From JAHRAW01 sp965249835 (GTDB taxonomy: Bacteria > Pseudomonadota > Gammaproteobacteria > Arenicellales > Poriferihabitantaceae): 64,000 nt of DNA. The stretch covers positions 62,001 to 126,000 of the forward strand of contig CBDFMY010000002.1 in NCBI GenBank assembly GCA_965249835.1. Direction: 5' to 3'. The notes under the pieces were generated by a model that saw only the letters and a list, made by a program, of their open reading frames with translations, was not told the origin of the DNA and did no database searches. The stretch's first letter is position 1. The number at the start of each line of letters is the position of its first letter. The position numbers and the translations under genes are program-made. This document shows positions 35,560-43,896 of the stretch, in pieces.

Positions 35560-38502
35560 TTACAATACGCTGACAGATTCCTTGTTATTTTCCGGCAATA
35601 TGTCAGAGTCAAAACAAATATCGTTCTTCGTTTTATCACAACTCACCTTTTCGTCCCTCCGGTAGTTCACACACCCCCAGAACTCGCCATACTTACCTTT
35701 TCGCTTCACCAAATCAGCACCACATAAATCGCACTTGGGCACCCAGTTACGGCATTCCCGATTGATGCATACTCTGAATTGTTCTACATGCTCCATTGCC
35801 TGCCCACATTTCTGACATGCATTTTCTGTATGCTTGCACAAGGGATAATTTGAGCAGCCCAGAAAAAAATTAGTACTGCGAATTCTTTTGCGAAAGACCA
35901 TAGAGCCGGTTATGCACTTAATACAGTTTATCTTCTGGAATAACTCTTGCACCAGACTAACTTCAAATTCCTTTTCTTCCAACGGATAGTCTTCTTTGAT
36001 TAACTCAACAATAAACTCGGACGCTTTTAACATATCCACTATTAGATAAACGCGCTCTCTGGCACGCGTAATCGCAACATAAAACAAGCGCCTTTCCTCG
36101 GCAAAGAGGAAGTTTTCCGCGGGGGGAAGCAGATACTCAAGCAAGGGATGAGTAGTTTTTATGGAAGGGAATCCATGCGCACCGTTTGTCAAACCCAGCA
36201 ACACGACATAGTCGGATTCTTTTCCTTTGGTGGCATGGATAGTATACCTTTCGATTGCCAGTCCCGGATGACGATTCCTTAATTCTTCTAATTTCCGTTT
36301 TTCGGGGAGGGTAAACCCGTATCGACCAAGCAAGTAAATGGTATCTCCATCTTTTGCCCGCGCACTAATGGCAGACAATACATCATCCAAACGCTTATCG
36401 ATATTTGTTGCCCCAACCTGCTTGCGCTCCGTTTCCCGGAGCATTGAAACCGCAGGCGATTTCACAACCTTGTGTGTTGAAATATTCTTTTCTATTTGGG
36501 AAGGGTTTTTCTGAACAAATCTGATACCAATATCACAAATGCTGTTATTAAATCGGAATGTCTTGTCCAGCACTGTAAATTTTGTAACTCCAAAATGCGA
36601 CTCGAAATTTTTTGTAAAATCAATATCGCTTCCAGTAAAGCGGTAGATTGCCTGCCAATCATCACCAACACAAAATAAGGAACACTCCTTCGCACTCGAC
36701 TTAAGTGCCTTCACCAATTTTGCCCTGGGTTCAGATATATCCTGAAATTCATCAACTAAAATATATTTCCATGGTGAAATGAATTTACCTGCCTCTACAT
36801 AACTCAAAGCACGGTTGATCATGTCGTTAAAATCAATACATTCCTCCTGTTCCAAAAACGCCACGTAATCGTCGACAATCGGAATTAATAGATCTAACGA
36901 GGCTGATAAACACCCGGGACTGGTGGACGTTTCAATTCTTTCTTCAATTTTCGCCCGGGTAAATCCACCTGACCGATACTGTTGCAACATCTGACTCATC
37001 AACTTGGCAAACTGACTAACCGCACCAAACTTTCTTAGTGTTGCAAGTTTTTCTTCTTCGGACAATGGTTTGAACTCTGCACCGGCATCTGCGATTTTCT
37101 CTTTGAGCAAATTCAACAACAGACCTTCTGTGTTGTCATAGTGAAACAATTCAATCAATTGTGTTTCGTGTTCACGATGAGTTTGTCGTTTCCATTCCAT
37201 GCCTTCAAGATATTCTTCTTTATTGACATAACTGGCTGTGTTTTCTTCCCGGTCTATCCCAAAAAATTCAATATATAAATCATAGTCAGGAAGATAGAAA
37301 TCCGGACAATACTGTACGTAATCTGTCGTTATTGTGGGAAATTTGTATTTTTCTTCATACTTGTATTCAACCCCCAGATTGAATAAACAGTTGGCAATAA
37401 GGCACTCGCCATAACTTTTTACCAATTCGCCTTTAAGTGTCCGTATTTCATTTGCTTTGATGTACTCGTAATACTCGCCTTCTGTTTTGAAGTCGAATGG
37501 ATTCGCATCAGGATACAAATAATGCTCGAAATATTTCAATACCAACTTACGGTATGGTTTGGATTCGATCCTTTCATCAAACCACTCATTTACTTTTTTT
37601 TGTAACAATTTTTCATCTTCAGCAATAGGGTGAACGCGAGGCTGACCGCCTTCCACTTGCGCAATGATCTCTTTGCCTAATTTGTGGAAGGTGCTGACTG
37701 CGACACCCTTCTGCTCGATTTGCCTGTCAATACGTTGTTGCATTTCATCAGCGGCTTTTCTGGCAAAAGCCAACATTAAAATTTCATTGGGAAAGGCTTG
37801 TTGCGTTTTTAGCAAAAAACCTGTTCGTCCAATCATAACGCTGGTTTTACCAGTGCCCGCACCAGCCAACACCATGTTGTTATCATCATCCACAATGCAG
37901 GCTTCCCGTTGTTTTTCCGTGAGCGGATATGATTCTATCGTATTGAAATACGGTTGGTGTTCCAGTTTCATCCGTTGAACATAGTGTGTGCGATATTCGT
38001 CCGCATCGGTTTCACTCCAATGAGCGATCTTCTCAATGAATGAATATGAATTAGTCATTTCATCTGACAACAAACCAACTTCCGGAGATTTTTTGTATCG
38101 ATCAAAAGCAATCATGGCCTGCTGCCGGATCATTGCCAAGCGCGATGTACGCAAGTAGCCTTTGGCTAAAGTCCCGGCGATGCTTTTTGATGCTTGACCG
38201 ATGTCCGGGTACATTCGCTCATAATATGTCTTCTTGAGCCATCGAATTACCTCCTCGGCTTGGGACGGAATAATGCCGAATAACCGCTTCGTTCCCTTCT
38301 CGGTAGGCACTGCAAGCGTGACAAAGAACCAATAACGCTTGAAAGATAATTCGGTAACTAATTTTTCATAATCGATTAACACTTTATTACCGTTATGCAG
38401 TTTCAGCACAAGCGAATCACCGGAGTACTCAATAGTTGCTGACTCGCCCGCAAACAACCTGAATAGTGCCGTCTGATTGATTGATTTTGTAATAATTGAC
38501 AT
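35560..38502 (-). CDS. UvrD/HelD-like superfamily 1 helicase with nuclease-like insert and C-terminal zinc fingers
   Basis: The 980-residue protein (ATG 38502; a GTG 18 bases earlier is possible) has an N-terminal region of about 200 residues like DNA helicase IV. Helicase motifs follow: motif I VLAGAGTGKTSVMIG (about 217), ILMLAFARKAADEM, AVSTFHKLG, motif II YILVDEFQDIS, VGDDWQAIYRFTGSD, and motif VI FYVAITRARERVYL. Between motifs, QYCPDFYLPDYDLYIEFFG resembles a PD-(D/E)XK nuclease segment. The last 120 residues have several Cys pairs (CIKC, CQKC, CDLC, FWGCVNY), like topoisomerase-type zinc fingers. It is a likely DNA repair or defence helicase. AT-richer codon use than dut/coaBC suggests transfer. 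Confidence 0.82.
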   Translation of the reverse strand: MSIITKSINQTALFRLFAGESATIEYSGDSLVLKLHNGNKVLIDYEKLVTELSFKRYWFFVTLAVPTEKGTKRLFGIIPSQAEEVIRWLKKTYYERMYPDIGQASKSIAGTLAKGYLRTSRLAMIRQQAMIAFDRYKKSPEVGLLSDEMTNSYSFIEKIAHWSETDADEYRTHYVQRMKLEHQPYFNTIESYPLTEKQREACIVDDDNNMVLAGAGTGKTSVMIGRTGFLLKTQQAFPNEILMLAFARKAADEMQQRIDRQIEQKGVAVSTFHKLGKEIIAQVEGGQPRVHPIAEDEKLLQKKVNEWFDERIESKPYRKLVLKYFEHYLYPDANPFDFKTEGEYYEYIKANEIRTLKGELVKSYGECLIANCLFNLGVEYKYEEKYKFPTITTDYVQYCPDFYLPDYDLYIEFFGIDREENTASYVNKEEYLEGMEWKRQTHREHETQLIELFHYDNTEGLLLNLLKEKIADAGAEFKPLSEEEKLATLRKFGAVSQFAKLMSQMLQQYRSGGFTRAKIEERIETSTSPGCLSASLDLLIPIVDDYVAFLEQEECIDFNDMINRALSYVEAGKFISPWKYILVDEFQDISEPRAKLVKALKSSAKECSLFCVGDDWQAIYRFTGSDIDFTKNFESHFGVTKFTVLDKTFRFNNSICDIGIRFVQKNPSQIEKNISTHKVVKSPAVSMLRETERKQVGATNIDKRLDDVLSAISARAKDGDTIYLLGRYGFTLPEKRKLEELRNRHPGLAIERYTIHATKGKESDYVVLLGLTNGAHGFPSIKTTHPLLEYLLPPAENFLFAEERRLFYVAITRARERVYLIVDMLKASEFIVELIKEDYPLEEKEFEVSLVQELFQKINCIKCITGSMVFRKRIRSTNFFLGCSNYPLCKHTENACQKCGQAMEHVEQFRVCINRECRNWVPKCDLCGADLVKRKGKYGEFWGCVNYRRDEKVSCDKTKNDICFDSDILPENNKESVSVL

Positions 38503-38627
38503 CGCTATCACCCGAATCACCCAGAAGTTATCCGTTGATTCGTTGTCTGGTATCTGGCAGGACTCTGATTCAATTTATTCTACTGTTTGGTGATTCTATT
38601 GCCACGCGCTTCAAGGCAATCTGCCCG

Positions 38628-39119
38628 TCACTCCGTTCCAGTCGACCCAAACCCGCCATCGCCGCGGTCGCTTTGTTGGAATGATTCGACTACATTGAAC
38701 TCGGCTCGTGTGACCGGCAGGATTACCATTTGCGCGATGCGGTCGCCGGGGTTAATGGTGAAGTCGGTGGTGTCGGGTGTCGTGTCGCCGTTGCCGCCAC
38801 CGGTTCTGCGATTCCAGCACGAGACGAACACTTGCCCCTGGTAATCGGAATCGATGAGGCCGGTTAAGTTGCCGAGGACGATGCCGTGTTTATGCCCGAG
38901 GCCGGAACGTGGTAGCAACACTGCGGCGTAGTTCGGGTCGTTGATGTGGATGGCAATGCCGGTGGGAATTAGTTCACATTCGCCGGCGCGCAAAATCATC
39001 GGCGCGTCAATGCACGCGCGCAAGTCGAGTCCGGCTGATCCGTCGGTGCCGTAGCGCGGCAATCCGAATTCACCGTCGCGGTTGACGCGCGGGTCGAGAA
39101 TTTTCAGGTCTATTTTCAC
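38628..39119 (-). CDS. dut: dUTP diphosphatase
   Basis: Dut hydrolyses dUTP to dUMP, keeping uracil out of DNA. The GTG at 39119 overlaps the coaBC stop as GTGA and gives MKIDLKILDPRV, the enterobacterial-type start, with 163 residues. An upstream ATG at 39143 would lie inside coaBC. Trimeric dUTPase motifs 1-5 are visible: YGTDGSAGLDLRA, LLPRSGLGHKHG, LGNLTGLIDSDYQG, DRIAQMVILPV and RGDGGFGSTG. A 14-residue Gly/Thr/Asp-rich insert (TGGGNGDTTPDTT) sits between motifs 3 and 4. It forms a cluster with coaBC. Confidence 0.95.
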   Translation of the reverse strand: MKIDLKILDPRVNRDGEFGLPRYGTDGSAGLDLRACIDAPMILRAGECELIPTGIAIHINDPNYAAVLLPRSGLGHKHGIVLGNLTGLIDSDYQGQVFVSCWNRRTGGGNGDTTPDTTDFTINPGDRIAQMVILPVTRAEFNVVESFQQSDRGDGGFGSTGTE

Positions 39120-40438
39120 CGCTCGGCTCTCCCTTTTCGCCACCGCATATAAAACGGCGCAATGTTTTCGATTATCTGCACGGCGAGTCGATATTTATCG
39201 GTCTTCGCCAGCGACACTTCGCTGCCCTGCTGTGCGGTTTTGTAAATCAGCGTTACCGAGTTTTCATCGCTGCCGAACACGTTATCGGTCGCGTTATCAT
39301 CCACGTTATCGGTCGCGTTATCATCCGCGTTATCATCCGCGTTGTCGTTCGCGTTATTGCCCGCACCATCACCCACACCGACAACCACTTCATTGGCAGC
39401 CATCACATCAACGCCCTTGTCTTTCATCTTTTTCCGTGCGTTGGCGATGACATCCCGGGTCTCGGCCGCGAACCCGACGGTGAACGGCGCGTTTTTCATC
39501 GCCGCCACGCTCGCAAGAATGTCGGGGTTTCTGATCAACTCAACCCGCATGCGCTCGTCCTTTTTTTTAATCTTATGCGCGGCAACCTCGGCCGGACGAT
39601 AATCCGCCACCGCCGCCACCGCGATAAATAAATCCGCATCCGCCGCCACCGATGCCACCGCATCCATCATCTGCTGCGCCGACACAACATTAATACGCCG
39701 CGCACCGGGCGGTGTCTGCAAATTCACCGTGCCGCTGACCAGCGTAACCCGCGCGCCAAAATCCAGCGCCGCCTGCGCCATGGCATAACCCATCTTGCCG
39801 GAACTATGATTGGTAATGCCGCGCACCGGATCCATCGCCTCCCAGGTCGGGCCCGCGGTAATCAGCACATGCACATCGTCCAGCAAACGCGGATGCCCGG
39901 CGCCGGCGAGTGCCTCGGCAATCTCCTCCGGCTCGGTCATGCGCCCGGCACCGCTCTCGCCGCATGCCTGATCGCCCGTATCAGGACCAATCACGCGCAC
40001 CCCGCGCTGCGCCAGCGTCTCCAGGTTGCGCTGAGTCGCCGGATGCGCCCACATCCGCCGGTTCATGGCCGGCGCCACCACCACCTCGGACTCGGTCGCC
40101 AACGCCAGCGTGGATAACAAATCATCGGCGCGCCCGTGCGCGAGTTTGGCGATGAGATTGGCGCTGGCCGGCGCAATCACCACCTGCTCGGCCCAGCGCG
40201 CCAGTTCGATATGCCCCATGCCGGACTCGGCCTCGGCATCCAGCAGATGTTGATGCACCGGGTGGCCGCTGACCGCCTGCAGGGTCAGGGGCGTTATGAA
40301 TTCGGTGGCGGCGCGGGTCATCACCACGCGCACCTCGCATCCGCGCTCGATCAACCGCCGCACCAGCACCGGGCTTTTATACGCGGCAATGCCGCCGCTG
40401 ACGCCGACTAAAATTCGCTTGTGTTTATGCCAGTTCAT
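39116..40438 (-). CDS. coaBC: bifunctional phosphopantothenoylcysteine decarboxylase / phosphopantothenate-cysteine ligase
   Basis: CoaBC carries out two steps of coenzyme A synthesis. From the ATG at 40438 the protein is 440 residues. The N-terminal flavin domain has GVSGGIAAYK, HIELARWAEQVVIAPASAN and PAMNRRMWAHPATQ. The catalytic Cys is in DQACGESGAGRM. The ligase half begins VLITAGPTWEAMDPVRGITN, with the KIKKKDE strand later. A low-complexity stretch (NNANDNADDNADDNATDN and following, about 30 residues, DNA 39285-39365) lies in the ligase domain, where E. coli has only a short loop. The dut start overlaps the stop. radC is divergent, as in other Gammaproteobacteria. Confidence 0.95.
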   Translation of the reverse strand: MNWHKHKRILVGVSGGIAAYKSPVLVRRLIERGCEVRVVMTRAATEFITPLTLQAVSGHPVHQHLLDAEAESGMGHIELARWAEQVVIAPASANLIAKLAHGRADDLLSTLALATESEVVVAPAMNRRMWAHPATQRNLETLAQRGVRVIGPDTGDQACGESGAGRMTEPEEIAEALAGAGHPRLLDDVHVLITAGPTWEAMDPVRGITNHSSGKMGYAMAQAALDFGARVTLVSGTVNLQTPPGARRINVVSAQQMMDAVASVAADADLFIAVAAVADYRPAEVAAHKIKKKDERMRVELIRNPDILASVAAMKNAPFTVGFAAETRDVIANARKKMKDKGVDVMAANEVVVGVGDGAGNNANDNADDNADDNATDNVDDNATDNVFGSDENSVTLIYKTAQQGSEVSLAKTDKYRLAVQIIENIAPFYMRWRKGRAER

Positions 40439-40485
40439 GGGGTATAGTTTAACCTCAATTGCACGGAAGCCAAAGGAGAACAGGC

Positions 40486-41169
40486 ATGGCAAGCACCCCC
40501 ATCACGCAGTGGCCAACCGGCGAGCGGCCACGAGAAAAACTGGCGCAAAGCGGCGCCGCATCACTTTCCGACGCCGAATTGCTGGCGATATTTTTGCGCA
40601 CCGGCATCAAAGGCAAATCGGCAGTCGATATTGCCCGCGACCTGCTGAACGAATACGGCGGCTTGCGACAAGTACTCAACGCCGAACCAGGCACGTTGGC
40701 GAGCATGCCGGGATTGGGCCCGGCAAAGAGCGCGCAACTGCAAGCGGTGCTGGAACTCGGCAAACGCTACCTTGAACAAAAACTGAAACGGGAAGGTCCG
40801 CTCACCAGCCCGGCGCAAGCCGCCGAGTTTTTGATATACCAACTGCGCGACCAACCCCGCGAAGTTTTTGCCATCGTGTATCTCGACAACCGCCATCATG
40901 TGTTGCTCTACGATGAACTTTTTTACGGCACATTGAACGGCGCCACGGTGCATCCCAGAGAAGTGGCCAAAAGCGCCCTGCGACACAACGCCGCCGCGGT
41001 CATCGTCGCGCACAATCATCCCTCCGGCATCGCCGAACCAAGCCAGGCCGACACCACGCTAACCGTGAAATTAAAAGAAGCACTCAACCTAGTCGAAGTG
41101 CGCCTGCTCGATCATCTGGTCATCGGCGATGGAGAGTTTGTGTCTATGTCCGACCGGGGGTTGTTTTAG
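40486..41169 (+). CDS. radC: RadC family JAB-domain protein
   Basis: The 227-residue protein has the N-terminal helix-hairpin-helix-like region (MPGLGPAKSAQLQAVLELG) and the C-terminal JAB metalloprotease-like domain with AVIVAHNHPSGIAEPSQAD and a final DHLVIGDGEFVSMSDRGL. The ATG at 40486 has AAAGGAG eight bases upstream; the frame extends further but without support. RadC was named for a repair phenotype, but its real role is unclear. The arrangement divergent from coaBC-dut is conserved in the class. Confidence 0.93.
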   Translation: MASTPITQWPTGERPREKLAQSGAASLSDAELLAIFLRTGIKGKSAVDIARDLLNEYGGLRQVLNAEPGTLASMPGLGPAKSAQLQAVLELGKRYLEQKLKREGPLTSPAQAAEFLIYQLRDQPREVFAIVYLDNRHHVLLYDELFYGTLNGATVHPREVAKSALRHNAAAVIVAHNHPSGIAEPSQADTTLTVKLKEALNLVEVRLLDHLVIGDGEFVSMSDRGLF

Positions 41170-41283
41170 GGTGGGGCGTGTCGGGGAATGTGGGGTATGT
41201 GGTTTGGGAGAGGTTAAAATGTAACCTTTAAAGAAGTATCATACCCCATAGATATCTACTCAAATCTGCGCAACACCAATCAA

Positions 41284-42111
41284 ATGACCCCGGCCACCGA
41301 CAATCTTCTCTCTCTCCATGCCAACTGGCTTGCGGTGCAACCTCTGCCAAAAGAAAACCATGCCGCGCTTACGCAATGGATTCGGATGCGCTTCAATCAT
41401 CTGTCCAACCAGTTTGAAGGGCCTACGCTGACCTATAGTGAAACCCAGTTACTTTTAATTCATGGTCGTGCGGCGGGCGATCATGCGCTACGCGAATATG
41501 AGGAAATAAAAGCCCACGACCTGGCTTTTGAACATGCGCATAATCTTGCGGCGGATGAAAGACCTATCAGTGAAGGCGACATTAGAGACTTGAATAAGAT
41601 TTGTTTGAAAGAACCTTTTTATAAAGTAGCGCAAACGCCAGACGGCGAACCGACCCGCAAAAAGATTTTGCCGGGGCAATACAAAACCCAGCCCAACCAT
41701 GTGCTGACCGGCGAGGGCAAGATGTTTCATTTTGCTACTCCCGAAGAAACGCCGGCGCTCATGAGGGAACTTGCGGCGTGGATTCGGCACTGGCTTGAGC
41801 AGGACACCGCAAACCAGCGCGAAGCCATTGTTCCTTTTCTTGCCGAACTCCATCAGCGATTTATTCGCATCCATCCATTTGACGATGGCAACGGGCGGGT
41901 GGTGCGATTGCTGATGAATTACCTTCTCATCCGGCTGGAGTTCCTGCCTATGGTGCTGGCTGACCGCAACCAATACATCAAAGCCATTCAATTTTCGGAT
42001 GCGGGCGACTCAAGTCATCTGGAAAACCTTTTTGCCGACAATATCGCGGCAATGCTGGAGCAAGGAATCACCGCCAAAGATGTGAAAATTGATTTGAATG
42101 GTGGTGAGTGA
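41284..42111 (+). CDS. Fic-domain protein (predicted AMP transferase), class II
   Basis: Fic proteins transfer AMP or related groups to target proteins. The catalytic loop is intact: FIRIHPFDDGNGRVVRLLM (His, Asp, Asn and two Arg of HPFxDGNGRxxR). Before it stands the N-terminal inhibitory helix motif, read as S-N-Q-F-E-G (S/TxxxE-G/N), in HLSNQFEGPTLTY. The inhibitory motif near residue 44 defines the self-inhibited class II. At 275 residues it has no HTH. It lies at the left edge of the defence island. Confidence 0.87.
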   Translation: MTPATDNLLSLHANWLAVQPLPKENHAALTQWIRMRFNHLSNQFEGPTLTYSETQLLLIHGRAAGDHALREYEEIKAHDLAFEHAHNLAADERPISEGDIRDLNKICLKEPFYKVAQTPDGEPTRKKILPGQYKTQPNHVLTGEGKMFHFATPEETPALMRELAAWIRHWLEQDTANQREAIVPFLAELHQRFIRIHPFDDGNGRVVRLLMNYLLIRLEFLPMVLADRNQYIKAIQFSDAGDSSHLENLFADNIAAMLEQGITAKDVKIDLNGGE

Positions 42112-42121
42112 GGGTTGTATT

Positions 42122-42150
42122 GCAACTGTCAAGGAATCCTTGACAGTTGC
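42122..42150. repeat. 29-bp perfect palindrome with RhuM-like coding sense
   Basis: GCAACTGTCAAGGA and TCCTTGACAGTTGC are exact inverted copies around a single A. In one frame it reads ATVKESLTVAEDGEN, like the segment of RhuM-family proteins encoded at 50015-50041, followed by NTNKRR and then repeat DNA. Related palindromes occur at 42296, 50015 and 51003. Confidence 0.75.
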
Positions 42151-42295
42151 CGAGGACGGCGAAAACACCAATAAACGACGCCTGCCGGCGAGAATGACGA
42201 ATGGTAGGTAATGATGAATTGAGGGGTGTGACTTTCTTTGAGAAGACAAAGCACACGAGAGAAACTGTCAGCGAAATAGTGAACAGATACGAACC

Positions 42296-42312
42296 GTTAA
42301 GGAATCCTTAAC
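42296..42312. repeat. second, shorter palindrome of the same family
   Basis: GTTAAGGA-A-TCCTTAAC is followed by CAGTTGCCGAGGACAGCGAA, which parallels the first palindrome and its flank. Compared with 42122-42150, a C-G pair in the stem has become T-A on both arms, a paired change. Confidence 0.7.
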
Positions 42313-42363
42313 AGTTGCCGAGGACAGCGAAATCACCAATAAACCGTGCTTGTTTGCTTCTAA

Positions 42364-42591
42364 CTTCTCAAAAAAGGCAGATTTTGAGAAGTAACGATGA
42401 TTTTCGCCGCTATCTTCTCAAAAAAGGCACTTTTTGAGAAGTAATGGTGGTTTTCGCCGCTATCTTCTCAAAAATGGCAGTTTTTGAGAAGTAACGGTGG
42501 TTTTCGCCGCTATCTTCTCAAAAGTGGCACTTTTTGAGAAGTAAGGATATATTTCCACGCTATCTTCTCAAAAACACCGATTTATGAGAAG
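42364..42591. repeat. five 50-bp tandem operator-like palindromes upstream of the Fic-HTH gene
   Basis: The palindrome CTTCTCAAAA-N8-TTTTGAGAAG (with small changes) starts at 42364, 42414, 42464, 42514 and 42564, an exact 50-bp period, with TTTTCGCCGCTAT between copies. A half site, CTTTTTGAGAGG, stands directly before the ATG of the Fic gene at 42639, where it also serves as the ribosome site. Periodic palindromes just upstream of a gene whose product has an HTH suggest an autoregulatory operator array. Confidence 0.75.
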
Positions 42592-42638
42592 ATGAACCAC
42601 AACGTTATTCAAAAACCCAACTTTTTGAGAGGTATCCA

Positions 42639-43733
42639 ATGCTCCCCACCTTGAGACAAAGTATCTGCGAAGTAGATTTTGAGACCCCGACAATACTCAA
42701 AGCCCTGGCCGAGGCCAGTCGTTACTTGGGCGAACTCAAAGGCATGACCTCCATCATTCCCAATCAGCATAGCCTGCTTTCCACCCTGAACCTGCAAGAA
42801 TCACATGACAGTTCGGCAATCGAAAACATCATCACCACTCAGGATGCTCTCTATAAATACCGATTGGATCCCAACGATAAAGATCCAATCGCCAAAGAAG
42901 TTCACAACTATGCCGAGGCATTGGACGCGGGATTTGCCCGGGTCAGACAACAGCGCGGCATTTCCATCAACACCATTATTGAAATTCAACAAATCATCAT
43001 GGGCAACAACGCCGGCTTGCGAAAACAACGCGGCACCAAAGTGAAGAACCAACGCACCGGCGAGGTAGTGTATGTTCCACCTACGCCATCAAAGATGCGA
43101 CCGCTGCTCGATGATTTGGAAAGTTTCATCAACGACCGTTCGGTCTCCCGTCTTGACCCGCTCATCAAAATGGCTTTGATACATCATCAGTTTGAAAGCA
43201 TCCAACCTTTTTTAGATGGTAACGGCAGAACCGGCAGAATTCTGAATCTTTTGTATCTGGTGCAAGAAGAAATGTTAGACACCCCTATTTTGTATCTCAG
43301 TCGCTACATCAATCATACCAAGTTGGACTATTATTATCTTTTGCAGAGCGTGCGAGACGACAAAGAACAATGGGAAAAGTGGGTGGTGTATATGCTTGAT
43401 GGTATCACCTTGACCGCGCAAAATATGATCGACCTGATTTTGCAAATCACGAACCTTCTGCACGAACAAAAAAACCTGATTCGTTCGAGACACCCAAAAA
43501 TGTATAGCCAGGACCTGATCAACAACCTCTTCCAACACCCCTACACAAAAAGTCAATTCCTGATGGATGACCTGGACATATCAAGACCCACCGCCACCCG
43601 TTACCTGAACACGCTCACCAAAGACGGCATTTTAAACAAAGCCCGATGGGGGCGTGAAAGTTATTACCTGCACACCAAACTAATCGATTTACTTTTTCAT
43701 ATCCCGGTCATTCGTCAACAAAGGTTTAGGTGA
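42639..43733 (+). CDS. Fic-family protein with N-terminal Fic_N and C-terminal winged helix; catalytic His replaced
   Basis: The 364-residue protein has the Fic_N region (LEELKGM-type helix; SLLSTLNLQESHDSSAIENI) with the inhibitory motif S-S-A-I-E-N. The Fic core follows, then a C-terminal winged helix (KSQFLMDDLDISRPTATRYLNTLTKDG). The loop reads SIQPFLDGNGRTGRI, so the usual catalytic His of HPFxDGNGRxxR is Gln (codon CAA), while all other loop residues are kept. This should abolish AMP transfer, unless the protein works as a regulator. GAGAGG precedes the ATG. Five operator-like repeats lie upstream. Confidence 0.85.
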   Translation: MLPTLRQSICEVDFETPTILKALAEASRYLGELKGMTSIIPNQHSLLSTLNLQESHDSSAIENIITTQDALYKYRLDPNDKDPIAKEVHNYAEALDAGFARVRQQRGISINTIIEIQQIIMGNNAGLRKQRGTKVKNQRTGEVVYVPPTPSKMRPLLDDLESFINDRSVSRLDPLIKMALIHHQFESIQPFLDGNGRTGRILNLLYLVQEEMLDTPILYLSRYINHTKLDYYYLLQSVRDDKEQWEKWVVYMLDGITLTAQNMIDLILQITNLLHEQKNLIRSRHPKMYSQDLINNLFQHPYTKSQFLMDDLDISRPTATRYLNTLTKDGILNKARWGRESYYLHTKLIDLLFHIPVIRQQRFR

Positions 43734-43796
43734 ACGGGGAAGTGATTAAGGCGAGTTTGAGGATGGGGGGTTGTGGACTGATTCTCTCACTCCTAA

Positions 43797-43896
43797 ATCA
43801 GAAAAAAATCACAAAAATTCTTCCAACCATCCAGCAAAAGATAGATAATGCACAGCCCTATTTCACGAACTGATGACGGCGAAGATACGCATATGA
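43797..43896 (+). pseudogene. hsdS 3'-end remnant
   Basis: The DNA parallels the end of hsdS at 52782-52900: CAGAAAAAAATC, ACCATCCAGCAAAAG, GATAATGC, then TTTCACGAACTGATGAC. About 30 bases are missing in the middle, which shifts the frame. The final frame reads FHELMTAKIRI and its stop (TGA 43894-43896) overlaps the ATG of the PIN gene as ATGA. Confidence 0.75.

Noticed and set aside
41192..41247. Inverted repeat GGGGTATG / CATACCCC after radC
   Set aside because: It is too widely spaced, with no T tract; it could be chance and is not listed as a terminator.
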